64,000 nucleotides of DNA from the NCBI RefSeq assembly GCF_000224145.3, contig NC_020177.2:3580965-3644964 (forward strand), written 5' to 3'. Shown in pieces: positions 46,501-56,500 of this stretch. The notes beneath the pieces are model-generated. The model saw only the letters and a program-made list of their open reading frames with translations. It searched no databases and was not told where the DNA came from. Position numbers and translations under genes: made by a program. The first letter of the stretch is position 1. Every line of letters starts with the position of its first letter. The DNA is from Ciona intestinalis (Eukaryota > Chordata > Ascidiacea > Phlebobranchia > Cionidae).

Positions 46501-48537
46501 CTATAGGTGACATCACCACGGCAATTGCAACACAATCAAGTCACTGCAAGATGTGAATACGACCAGTACAGGTAAGAACTTAATTTCACCAAACTGTTAT
46601 CTCAAGCACAAACCACTGCATGTGTCTATGGCGTAATAAGAGTTGCATAATGACGTCATCATGTGTAGAATAAGTGTCGGGTTTCACCAGTATTTCAGTA
46701 GTTTCGGTTTCCTTTTTAATCACATGATACAGTTCCATTCTCCTATCTATTCATTGTGACTTAACACAAGGATTAAATGAGCGTCGGTCGTAACACACTT
46801 GAGGTGTAAAGTAACCCCTATATACTGTTAAGGGGTTTTCCATTTTAATTGTATTATTATATACAGGAATACGATTGACTGCATTCGCCGTCTCTTTACT
46901 TATTTAATGAGAAAGTTACATTAAAACTGTAAAAGTCGTTTATGGTCTTTACTTATGATAGAAAAGGTTGCAAAACAAGCGTATTGTGTTTTATATGTCT
47001 GCCCACACACTTTTCCGCATATAAAAAACACATGAACTTAACACATATGGTATATTAATATATTTGCACTCCTAAAATTGCGTATTAACTTCGTACGTGA
47101 CTTATACGCCCACGTCTTACGTTTAATGTTATAAATTTTGACTCTCGACTTCAATACTGTAACAGTCCCGTTTGTTTTGTACGGTCCAATGCTAGACTGC
47201 AGTGTTATAATACGCTCAAACCGTCGCAAAACAAACAACGCTTGCGAGCTCGTGCATTCTGCTATATCACAAGATAGGTGCCTTTATTTACTCAAAGTTT
47301 CAGTGCCATAACATTTTAATGATCGGTGTCATAAAAACTGAATTTTTATAATCGGTACTTTCCGCTTTAAAAATGCGTTGGTATTACGTAACACACAATT
47401 GGAGTTCATTTTCAGTTGAAATGAATTGTATAGAATTTTAGGCTTGGTTGCCTTTAGCCAACTTTGTTTGTTCTCCTGCTCTGTTAGCCAGTGTCGCGTC
47501 TCGCGTGCTAGACTTGATATGTCTGCGCCTCACGTGATATTATTATCATTGCCGCAGTAGTTCCTCATTAAATGACTTTTAAAAAAAAAAAATAAATATA
47601 GTATTGTAGGGTAAGATGGGATACCGTTAGTACTTAAATCCTATATTTTATAATTCCGTTTTTTACAATTAACAAAGTTCCTTTAAGGTCACGGCACCAC
47701 GATCATATAATGCTTTAAATATGCCCTGTTTACTTGTTTCTCAAAAGCGTTAGTTCATCTGTATACAAATTAAGTGATACGGCCTACAGTTGCATTATTA
47801 CTTTGTTCTATAGCTCCCATACTGTACGAGCATCAGACAACGCGTTCGTCGAAACAACAACTCAATTCAGCCGTCTCGCAATGCAAGCTGGTGATGCAAG
47901 CAGGTTAGAAGAAGCTTACATGGATCCAAGAACCCAAGGTGCTGCAGCCAACCCACCAAGCCACGCCTCGGTCCGCCAACGTGATTTATTCCCCCGTCCC
48001 CCACCCTTACCTACTAAGCAGAGACAGACACGCCGTTCTAACGATAGCAGCCATCGCAGATCGGGCGATTACACAACTCGAAGACCACCACAAGAAGTCT
48101 ATTCGTCTCCCACCGGTTCTCCTCGTGACGTCACACCTCATTACGTCACAGGTTATGACGCACCCCCCCGTCGCTCATCACATGAAACTTCGCCATATGG
48201 CAGCCAGCATAACGTAGCAAGGCGACGACCATCGTATGAAACCTCTTTCCCCGCTGGTTCAAGAGCCATCCCAGCAGTCACCTTAAGAAAACAGAGCTTA
48301 CCCGTTTCTAGCATGTACAGCAGTTCAGCAGACTCGCACCTCTTAACGCCTAACAGACACCTTCACCCGAGCGAAACTGTTCCTGCGCGGCTTTCCGTTT
48401 CCCCAAACGCCGCCAGAAACTCTGTAAATCGTCGAAGTCTTCCGCTGGGTACAGACCCCAAACCGCAAGCCGTTTCGAGCTGGGGCTCTGGCATCAACCG
48501 AGCCGGTCTTCGTTCAACGAAGCAAACAGAAGTATAA
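40582..48537 (+). CDS. Caspase A: executioner-like caspase with acidic prodomain and long C-terminal extension
   Basis: Twelve exons (40582-40623, 40885-41050, 41588-41684, 42056-42157, 42638-42875, 43663-43813, 44150-44328, 44700-44859, 45125-45222, 45509-45685, 46507-46571, 47814-48537) give 732 residues. Residues 1 to about 200 are acidic and Pro/Ser/Asp-rich, with no visible DED or CARD. The caspase core has MNHKQRGCCIIF, the substrate-binding Arg in DTREGT, catalytic His284 in ILTHGG, catalytic Cys327 in QACRG, a TTDG-containing linker for p20/p10 cleavage, IPAEADFLIA, YYSWRNKSNGS and KKQIPSITTQLTAELYF. All key residues are present, so it should be an active cysteine protease that cuts after Asp, closest in style to caspase-3/7. 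After the core come 262 residues rich in Pro, Ser, Arg and His, including PRPPPLPTK, an SH3-ligand type motif. An extension of this kind is not normal for executioner caspases. Confidence 0.9.
40691..40809. mobile_element. MITE family 2 (CTAGTGAAG ends)
   Basis: CTAGTGAAG at 40691-40699 and its inverted partner CTTCACTAG near 40800-40808 flank C-rich then ATGCTAACCCTAACTAATAA sequence. Same design as 60157-60290. Caspase A intron 1. Confidence 0.6.
41087..41395 (+). mobile_element. SINE copy, near full length, caspase A intron
   Basis: Head GCGGTACAGTTGGTTAGCGC, CTTTAACCAAGAGGTTATGG, body CTAATGGGTTGTCTAAATTG, then a tail with an internal 33-bp duplication (GGCATGAGGTGTATGAAACA twice). Confidence 0.78.
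44976..45095 (+). mobile_element. SINE head fragment
   Basis: GCGCTGTGGTATAGTGGTTA, TAGAGGTTATAGGTTCAAGG and the GTCAAGACA body start. Caspase A intron. Confidence 0.72.
46228..46372 (-). mobile_element. MITE family 1, degraded
   Basis: CCTAATCGTGTTTTTAACAA and TTTACTACCAAATGGGACAA are recognisable. The left end is eroded; the right end reads CATCTTACCCCTACC. Confidence 0.6.
47604..47745 (-). mobile_element. MITE family 1, partial, ending near caspase A last exon
   Basis: GTATTGTAGGGTAAGATGGG start and a degraded core up to GCCCTGTTTACTTGTTTC. The last caspase A exon begins about 70 bases further on. Confidence 0.6.
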
Positions 48538-49084
48538 ACCCAAAAGTTATATTGTAGTTTTAACTATCTATATACAAAACGCACTAACTTGTATAAATAC
48601 GTGGCTGCTTTATTTTGGGTTGTATTTATTTACTAGCCATGGGCTACTAATGATTTAATACAAGCTTCCCATTAAGCATATACATATCAGTATAATTTTT
48701 CACTTATTTTTCCCCCTTTTTAATAATTTTATTGCCCCATTTTTACATTGTGCCTTTGAATTCCAACAACTCACAAATGTTTCTGTAATTTTATGCAATT
48801 TTGCGCCATAAGATTCTTAATTTAGTACATTTTAACAGTATCTTAATGTTAATACACTACTGTTCTTAAATTCCAAAAACTGTTACCATTTCATCTTATG
48901 CTTTTTCGCCAAAGTTTGTAAATTCTGTATTTTTTATAAATCTTCTTCCAAATTTTATAATACTGTTTCTACATTTCGAAAACTTGTAAATATATAATCG
49001 TTTTTCTTTACAGTCATATTTAAAACAACATAGTTCATTTTTGTTCCAATTTCAAAAGCGTGCTTTAAAGTACTGGTATATAGT

Positions 49085-49260
49085 AGTAATATGGGGTAGG
49101 ATGGATACATAATACGCATTTTCCATAACCGTGTTTTGAAAAATTAACAACGCTCTTTTAGAGTTGTGAGGATACGTGAGTCTGTAAATATTCTTTGTTT
49201 ACTGCCAAATGGAATAACAAAGAATAAAATGATGTCCCATCTTACCCCAACCTACTAAAT
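49085..49260 (-). mobile_element. MITE family 1 copy
   Basis: AATATGGGGTAGGATGGATA and GTCCCATCTTACCCCAACCT are the termini. Confidence 0.72.
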
Positions 49261-49816
49261 ACCCACAGTATATAAGTCAATACATACAGGTGCTCCAAGC
49301 TTCAATCCAAAAGCGTTTTAAACAAAATTCATTCCTATATTCTCATTAACAGGTGCGACATACATATACACCATCTATAACATTGTGGTTATTAAAATTC
49401 TAAATTGTCGAATCAACTGTAAATTTATATGTTGCTTATTTTTGAACAAACGTTGAACAAATACAGTATTTTTAAGGCTTTTTTGCTGTGTGTCTTATTA
49501 GTTTTAGTTTTTTTTTACAGGATATATCGAAATTTAAAAAGTTTGCTGTTATAAATAGGGGAATCGGCCAATGCTGGTCTAAATTTCATGTATTGTACTT
49601 GTCCAAGGACACCCCCACAATGGTAGCATCGACAATTCAAACCTATTACCTCTAGGCTAGAGACTGGCGCACTGACTAAGCCGCAGAACCAAACATGTTT
49701 CTAAAAATAGACGCGAACCACGGCCGAAAAAGTGTCTACTGTGACGTCATAAAGTCGATGTCACCATGTCGCAAGCATTTGCAATACTGCGATTTGTTGA
49801 AAAGTTAAAACAGATG

Positions 49817-49870
49817 TGACGTCAAAGTCACACGCGACATGACGTCAAAATCACACGCGATATAACGTCA
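49817..49870. promoter_or_regulatory. Three 23-bp-spaced CRE-type sites in a short tandem repeat
   Basis: TGACGTCA occurs at 49817 and 49840, and a one-mismatch TAACGTCA at 49863, at an exact 23-bp period with TCACACGCGA in the first two units. A further TGACGTCA lies at 49742. CREB/ATF factors bind this octamer. That it regulates a neighbour is inference. Confidence 0.5.
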
Positions 49871-51222
49871 AGGTCATATGTTTATAGTTCCTTAGCAACC
49901 AAACTGAAATAATCTACATAAGCTAGACACATACACACGCTAGCTCCCAAAAGGGATTTCCCTATGTAAAATTGTGGTAAAGTCCAACGGGTCCGTAGTG
50001 TTTCTTGCTGAAAACTATTTATAGAGTTCGGTGGCTGACTTGAATTGCTTTGAATGCCGTATTTTGTTCTTGAATTAAAGATGATGCATTTCACTTTTTT
50101 GTTCTTGAGTTAATGATGATGCATTGTCACCGATGCATTGCTTAACTGCGTATGCGCGAACCATGAGTGTTGGATTATAACCACGGCCTATACCCTATAT
50201 AGGTCCTATTGCATGCTTCGCCATATAGCATGTAAATAGAATCATATTGAAAATAGTCCAGTCACGCTATCGTTTTCTGAGCAATAGTGTATTTTAAATA
50301 TAGTATTGATTTCGCCACAAGCTGTAATTACTTTTTTAAACTTCCAGTTCCGTAAATCAGAATTGTTAAGATTTAGTTACGTAACTCAGTATCCTCAAAT
50401 GCAATCCGGTGGTTAAAATCCTCTCGCCCCGGGGACTTTCCCGTGTGGTTTCAGGATTTGTTTTGTTGCGTGTCAATTACTCCAACACATGATGACGTAA
50501 TTTCCGGTTTCTTGCGCTTGTGTTCTTTGTTCACAGTTGAGTACAGATGGCCTATATACAAAAAAAAAACGTTTATTCGTTTATTTACTATTTATTCCCT
50601 TACTTTTTTAAAAATTTAATTGTTATAAATTGTTTGAATTTTTTTCAATCAAAAATTTCCTATTTTTACCAAAGCTGTTGTTAAGGCTGACGTTATACCT
50701 CTCTTTTAACATATACTGGGCAATGCATTTTTACGTCACTCGCTTAACTTGAACAAGTATTATTAAGAGAACTCACAAACATGAACGAATCCCAAAACAT
50801 ACACCCTATAACACTAGTATTATTGCTATACAACTAATGGATTTTACTTCTGATGTCTTGAATAGACGGCATTTTCATTTGATATCCCATTAAATGTAAT
50901 TATAACTATATTGCACATAAAGTTACCGCGAGATTCTTGATGCGTAAGATTTGTTTCTTTCAGTCCTGTTTCTTTTTGGCCGTATGTTTCAAACCGTTGG
51001 GTAAACGCGAACTTAGTACTCACTTTCCGCGGCTTCGGAGCTATAAATGAAAACAGTTTGGGATTAATCTTATATACACATGGGGTTATATTACAAAATC
51101 TAAGACGAAAAATCATTAAAATCTTTGATTCGTTTTGAGTTTAAAGAGTCATAATATTTTGGCGTGCATTTAAAATATGGCTTCTAAAAACATTTAATTG
51201 GTCTTGTGTAAAGTAATATAGT

Positions 51223-51390
51223 ATAAGGTGGGAGACGACTGGACGCCTTTAGCAAATGATATTCAAATATCCTGATCGTGTTTTAAACAATTAACAACGT
51301 TCTATGGGAGTCGTGATAAGTTTACTACCAAATGGGTCGAAAAAATATAATAAAAAAGGTGTCCCATCTTCCCCCACCCTATTATATTAT
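51223..51390 (-). mobile_element. MITE family 1 copy overlapping the Ig-receptor C-terminal exon
   Basis: Ends ATAAGGTGGGAGACGACTGG and GTCCCATCTTCCCCCACCCT. On the minus strand it supplies the reading frame IIGWGKMGHLF and the TAG stop (51302-51304) in the simplest model of the Ig gene. Confidence 0.8.
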
Positions 51391-52851
51391 AGTACAAACT
51401 TCGTGGTGACATTTCCGAATAGTCGGAATCGGAAGCAGTAGATTGATATCTCGGTCGAGGTGCTACGTCTTCAGCGGCACAATAAACAGAATATCGGTCT
51501 GGTGTCGCATAATATGCACTCTGTGTGGTTAGAACTCTGCCGTCTGTTTAGAAAAAAATTGTTTAAAAGATTTTAAATAATTATATTGTAAATCTATGTG
51601 TTTTTATTATTTTGTTGCTGTTTAGATAATTTTTTTAAATTGAATTGTATGAAAACAACTTATAGTTTTTGTCGTTGTTTTTTTCGTGTGAAGAAATGTT
51701 TTATATAATATTTTACGTATATTTATATGTGATGTTATATGCTATACGTTTACTCACGTCTTGGGCCCGTTTGTCTCATTGTCACTCGTGTGTTCGGAAT
51801 TCCTGCGATACTGTAGCCGTTAGTGAGAGCTAGTGAGATGGGTCTTGGTTTGTTGTTTCGTGAAGGATTTGTGGGAAAGTTTTCGGGAATTCTTGGCAAA
51901 GTTTGGTCAAAAATTCGCCGTGGGTTGGGTTGGGCAAGACAGTACACTGTACTACTTTTTTCTGGTACTGTCCTGACGTCATCCAGTGCTGCACAATATT
52001 CCGACCCATCCGGGAGCACTGGTGTGGGGGATGGCTGAGATACACGATAGGCAACACTTTCGATAGTTTGTTGTGTGAACGTATGCTTTAATTTTTCCCT
52101 TCGCTTGACTAACACAGCAATCCTGCATGTAGAAATTGTTATGATAACTTTTTCATTTTGGAAACTTTTTGTTCGAGTCAAACCAATTGGTACATCAGCA
52201 CTTACAGCAGTGATATAAGTAGTACGATGACAAGAACCACCCACAGAATTAAAGAAACGCTAAAAATGCTGCTTCCCCCACAGGATCCTACGCTTTCTGA
52301 CGCAGTGCCTGCGGAAACACCACGTAAAACACAAAAAAACGACTAAACATTTGTGACGTAAAAATCCCAACTCTATACCTGTAATGTTAACAATTTTCTC
52401 TGATTCTCCAAGTGTACTATGCGTAAGTACACAAGCAAACGTACTTTCACTGCAACCTAAAATAATTAGGCGTCTTTTTGTAACAGTGTCGTTTTCGAAA
52501 ACATCGTACTGAAAAACGTGTTCGTCTACAAATAAAGACTTGGTAAAATAAAACCGTTTATTTTAATACAAAACTCTATTTTACCAGTTGAAGTGCATTT
52601 TCCACCTCGTTGTTCCCATTGTAACGTTCGTTTGGGAATTATTACGTTTACTGAACAGTCGTAAACCAAAGCAGACTGGGTTGCGACTTTCGATATCACT
52701 ATTAGGTCTGCATCTGCAAATGTTACTCGTTTTAAAGTATTGTAGGGCTTTTGCTCGTATGCTATTCGATAAGTAAAAGAAACTTACCGTTTTGACTTGT
52801 TGCAACAGAGAAAAGAGTGAATGCCAGGATAACTTCAACGAAACCATACAT
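51302..52851 (-). CDS. Single-Ig-domain type I membrane protein with tyrosine-rich tail
   Basis: Six exons on the minus strand (52788-52851, 52585-52713, 52379-52525, 52206-52308, 51758-52122, 51302-51543) join in phase to 349 residues. The N-terminus is a good signal peptide (MYGFVEVILAFTLFSVA). One Ig-like domain follows: YDCSVNV and WEQRG in exon 2, and a C-terminal sheet with STFACVLTHSTLGE in exon 3. Exon 4 encodes a hydrophobic span of about 22 residues (ILWVVLVIVLLISLL). The tail begins VKRREK and carries about ten tyrosines, including a YSEM (YxxM) and two related blocks, EYCAALDDV and VYCAAEDV. This layout fits a cell-surface signalling or adhesion receptor; ligand and orthologue are unknown. 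The last 29 or so codons and the stop lie in a MITE. A spliced alternative end (weak donor near 51395 to an acceptor at 51041, ending SEAAESEY) is also possible. Confidence 0.75.
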
Positions 52852-53559
52852 TCTATTTCCTGAACTAAATCGCTATAGATTACTGCATACATAAGCTAAG
52901 CTCAAATTGAACAACTGAACATTAGCATAGGCTAATTTATATTCACTAAAGAGTAACGTAAGGCCTATGTAGAATTTTGTTTGTAGTGAGTGTAGGCTAC
53001 ATAGCTTGTGATGTGTTACGTAAAAAGCGAACGCCTACATACTCTCACTGCATAGGCCTAATATGCGAATAGTTTTGACCAAATTAGATCGGCCACAAAT
53101 GTTATAAGACTGGAATGTCTTATAAATATATATCTCTGTTATAATTTGCAAAAAATTCTAATAAGGTGCTGGTGTTACGTATAGTTTTGATAGAAAATTT
53201 CCAAAGGCAGAGATTTTACTACGAATTCTTGTTGCAGTCAAGAGTAGATTAGATTGATTTTCTCAACACCCACACATTTTATCCTCGTTAATCTTTTCTG
53301 CAGCTTTTGCCCCCTTTATTCAGCCTAAACTATATACCTCTATGAAATTAGGTAAACACGGGACGGTGGTTTCCAATACAAAAGTCATTTCTCTTTACGT
53401 ATATACACGATTGGTAGACGCAAAAGTTTTAATAGCTTCTTTTATTGCTACTCCTATTTAAATTCGCGCGTGAGGCAGTGGAAGACACGTAAAATTTTGT
53501 TTTTTTAAAACGGCATGTTTAAAGTTAAACTTATATTTTAGTTACTGAAAATAATCAGC
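52852..53559. promoter_or_regulatory. Shared upstream region of divergent Ig-receptor and caspase B genes
   Basis: The Ig gene start (52851, minus) and caspase B start (53560, plus) are head to head about 700 bases apart. No repeat element or exon is evident between them, and several AGGCCTA-type short palindromes occur. A bidirectional promoter is plausible; no TATA box stands out. Confidence 0.4.
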
Positions 53560-56500
53560 ATGAACGGCAAGGAAAATTCATCTGCAGGTATAGCGTTGTT
53601 TTTTGTTCTGGTGCTTGTAAAGAATTCTTAACCGCTAACTCATAGCCCTAATTTGCCTAATCTGTAATGCAGGATTTTTCACTAACAAAGTTACATACGT
53701 GGTAACCGTAAGCGTAAACAGGTGTATAAAACAGAACGGCCGTGTTATAAGGACTGTCCTTACCCTGCACGACGACACGCGAGGTTAAATAAGTTACATT
53801 TATTTTTAAGGTATGCCCACAGCATGTTTAACGTTAAATTGTATTTGTTCCAATAGGAGATGTTTTGAAAAACTTTCATCCAAATGGGAACCAAGGAAAT
53901 CAAACCGCTGGGAAAGTTCTTATGTCTTATGTTGATAAACCAGTGTAAGTACAATTTATGTAATTTTCAAAAAAATAGACTAGAACTTTTGGAAACATAA
54001 CTAAATTTAAATATCTAAGCAATCATTTTTTGCAATCTGGATACTAACTGTTTTATTTCCTGATTTATAATTAATTAGTAATTACATTTCTATTTCCCTT
54101 TAAAAATCACTTTTTTGCAAATAGTGTTAATTTTATGAATAATACAGCATGATGTTAATTGGTATACTTGTCTATACATTGCAGCTTTGAAAAGATAGAC
54201 AGAGTTATAACTCCTGAAGAATTTCTACAAACTCTTACGGAAGATAGTATTGGCAATTTTGGGTAAATATGTAAATAAAATTATAGGAATAAATCAATTT
54301 GTTTTTCATATGGTGTAACTATGAAAGTCAAATAATAATTTTGCTGTTACTTGGTTTAGTTACACGCAGAAACTATCACAATGCACCACCCAACGCAGCA
54401 TTGTGCAATTATCACAGGCCACACCCCATATTATACTTAAACAGCTTAAATATAAAAATATTGGCACACTATAGAAACGGGGGCCAGAATTAGCCCATTA
54501 CCCTGAACTCAGGGGCTTTATATAACTCATTAGAGATCACTGTTTTGCAGCAATGTTAGTTAAGTTCTCAAGGACACATATTATTTCAATGACATCAGTA
54601 TCAACCATTTAAACTACTGAGCCACTGTGCAAGAATAAATAATTAAAAAATTAAAAAAAGTTTGAACTGTTTTACACCAACAGTGATACAGTTGATGGAG
54701 ATGAAAGCCACAAAATACCTGAATGGTCAGAAACAACAGATTTCAAATATAAAATGAACCATAAAGAGCGTGGCTGTTTCATGATTTTTAACCAAGAAGT
54801 AAGAAAAAAATTATAAATGCTTTGTTTTGATTGGTGTTTGATTAGGTTAAATATAACTTGTTTTAGCTTTGTGTGGGTCTTGCCCAAGGACACATACGTC
54901 TACAATGGTAGCAGTGACGAGCCTTGAACCCATAACCATAATCTGTAAGTTATATGCAGGTGGCGATTCACGGCGTGGCACTCTGCCAGGTTAGGGGTTA
55001 AAAAAGTTATTTTAATTGTAAATGCACTAACATGTTAGTTTCAAAATGTTTGATAAATCATATGATTTCCTAATTTTTATTTTTTTATGTTTTGTAAAAG
55101 GTTTATGATGCTAAAACAAGCTTGAACTTGGGTGAAAGGATAGGCAGCTCAACAGACGCACGGAATCTTGCTTCTGCCGCTGCATACTTGGGTTTCGAAT
55201 ATATTCAAGTCTTTAACAATCTAACTAGATCTAAAATTTTGAAATGGTTAAAAGATGGTACGTTTTAATTATTGTATTGTTTTATCTAGTCTGTCTGGTG
55301 TTTTATGCTGGTCACATTGCACATACCATGACATAGTGTTCCACTTTTAACCAGAAGTACTTGGTTCAAAGCTCTATGCTGCTATTATTGTTAAAAACCA
55401 GCGGTCAATATTGGGTCAATAAATTGTCGGCCATACAGAAAAATAAACTATTTGTAACCAGAAATAAGGTTTAGGGCACTAAGTATTGTTATTTTTATTA
55501 ACTTAAGTTGCCCTTGTATGTGAGGATAAGTTATAGGTCTCATTAGTCATTTATTTATACATACAAAGAGTTCTAGCATTTTTGCTATTACATTGACAGT
55601 TGCCGCTGCAAGTCATGAAAGTTACGACTGCTTTGGTTGTGCAATACTTACTCATGGAGATAAAAACAATGACTATATGCACGTGATGCGAGCATGAATA
55701 TCACGGATTTCACGAACCCTTTCACGGCAGATAAATGTCCAACCTTGGCAGGGAAACCAAAACTGTTTTTTGTTCAGGTATGGCTTGTTATATGTCATTG
55801 TGTAATGAGTATTTTGATATGTATTTTAAAATGTCAACTGAGTTTTTTTTTATTACCACTTGGTTGGTGTGAATTATATAAAAAGCATCAGAATAAATAA
55901 TGTAACTTATTTACTCTCGCGTTATGGGGCAACGACTGTCTTTATAACTCCCTGTTTCATACACCTCATGCCTGCTGCGTAATTTTGTGAGTGGTCTTTT
56001 TTTGGGGGGAGTGTTGGAATATTTTTAAATGTAAGGGTGAACATTTAATTGGTTAAATATTTTGCACAAGAAAAATATGCAGACAATGGTAACAGCATCA
56101 CAATTTTTAGCTGGAAATTGCTAAGGAAACTTAAGTATGCGGGCAAATGTATCAAACTTTGCCAGACATTATGTAATGGGGAATACCCTGCTTGTTCAGT
56201 AAAAATATTTTATTATTATTTTACGAGTGGTTGTTATATTATTCACAAAGTCTCGTGGCAGTGACGCACCGCAGGCTGTACTTCCTCATGACAGACATTT
56301 TCATAGGCTTATGTAATTTATACAGTGCTTGTCATAAACAGGCATGTCGTGGTCACAAGAGAGACACTGCAGTTCCTTTTACACTTAATGTTGCGAGTAC
56401 TATAGAAAAAACAGAACTCAAGTTAATTCCCTGCCAAGCTGACTTTCTAATTGCATCTTCTACACCAGAAGGTAAATTCACATTTTAGTCTGAATAAACC

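Larger units (their letters stand above)
48538..51301. other. Caspase A 3' UTR and convergent intergenic space
   Basis: No exon is supported on the + strand. The stretch holds the caspase A 3' UTR, a MITE (49085-49260), a minus-strand SINE fragment (49555-49690) and a 23-bp tandem repeat with CRE-type sites (49817-49870). A possible alternative last exon of the minus-strand Ig gene lies at 51013-51040. Confidence 0.55.

Noticed and set aside
47038-47238. Minus-strand reading frame in a caspase A intron
   Set aside because: Low-complexity composition, with no splice context and no motif.
50844-51116. Separate small minus-strand gene downstream of the Ig receptor
   Set aside because: It has no recognisable domain. 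The best signal in it is an acceptor at 51041 that could serve the Ig gene.
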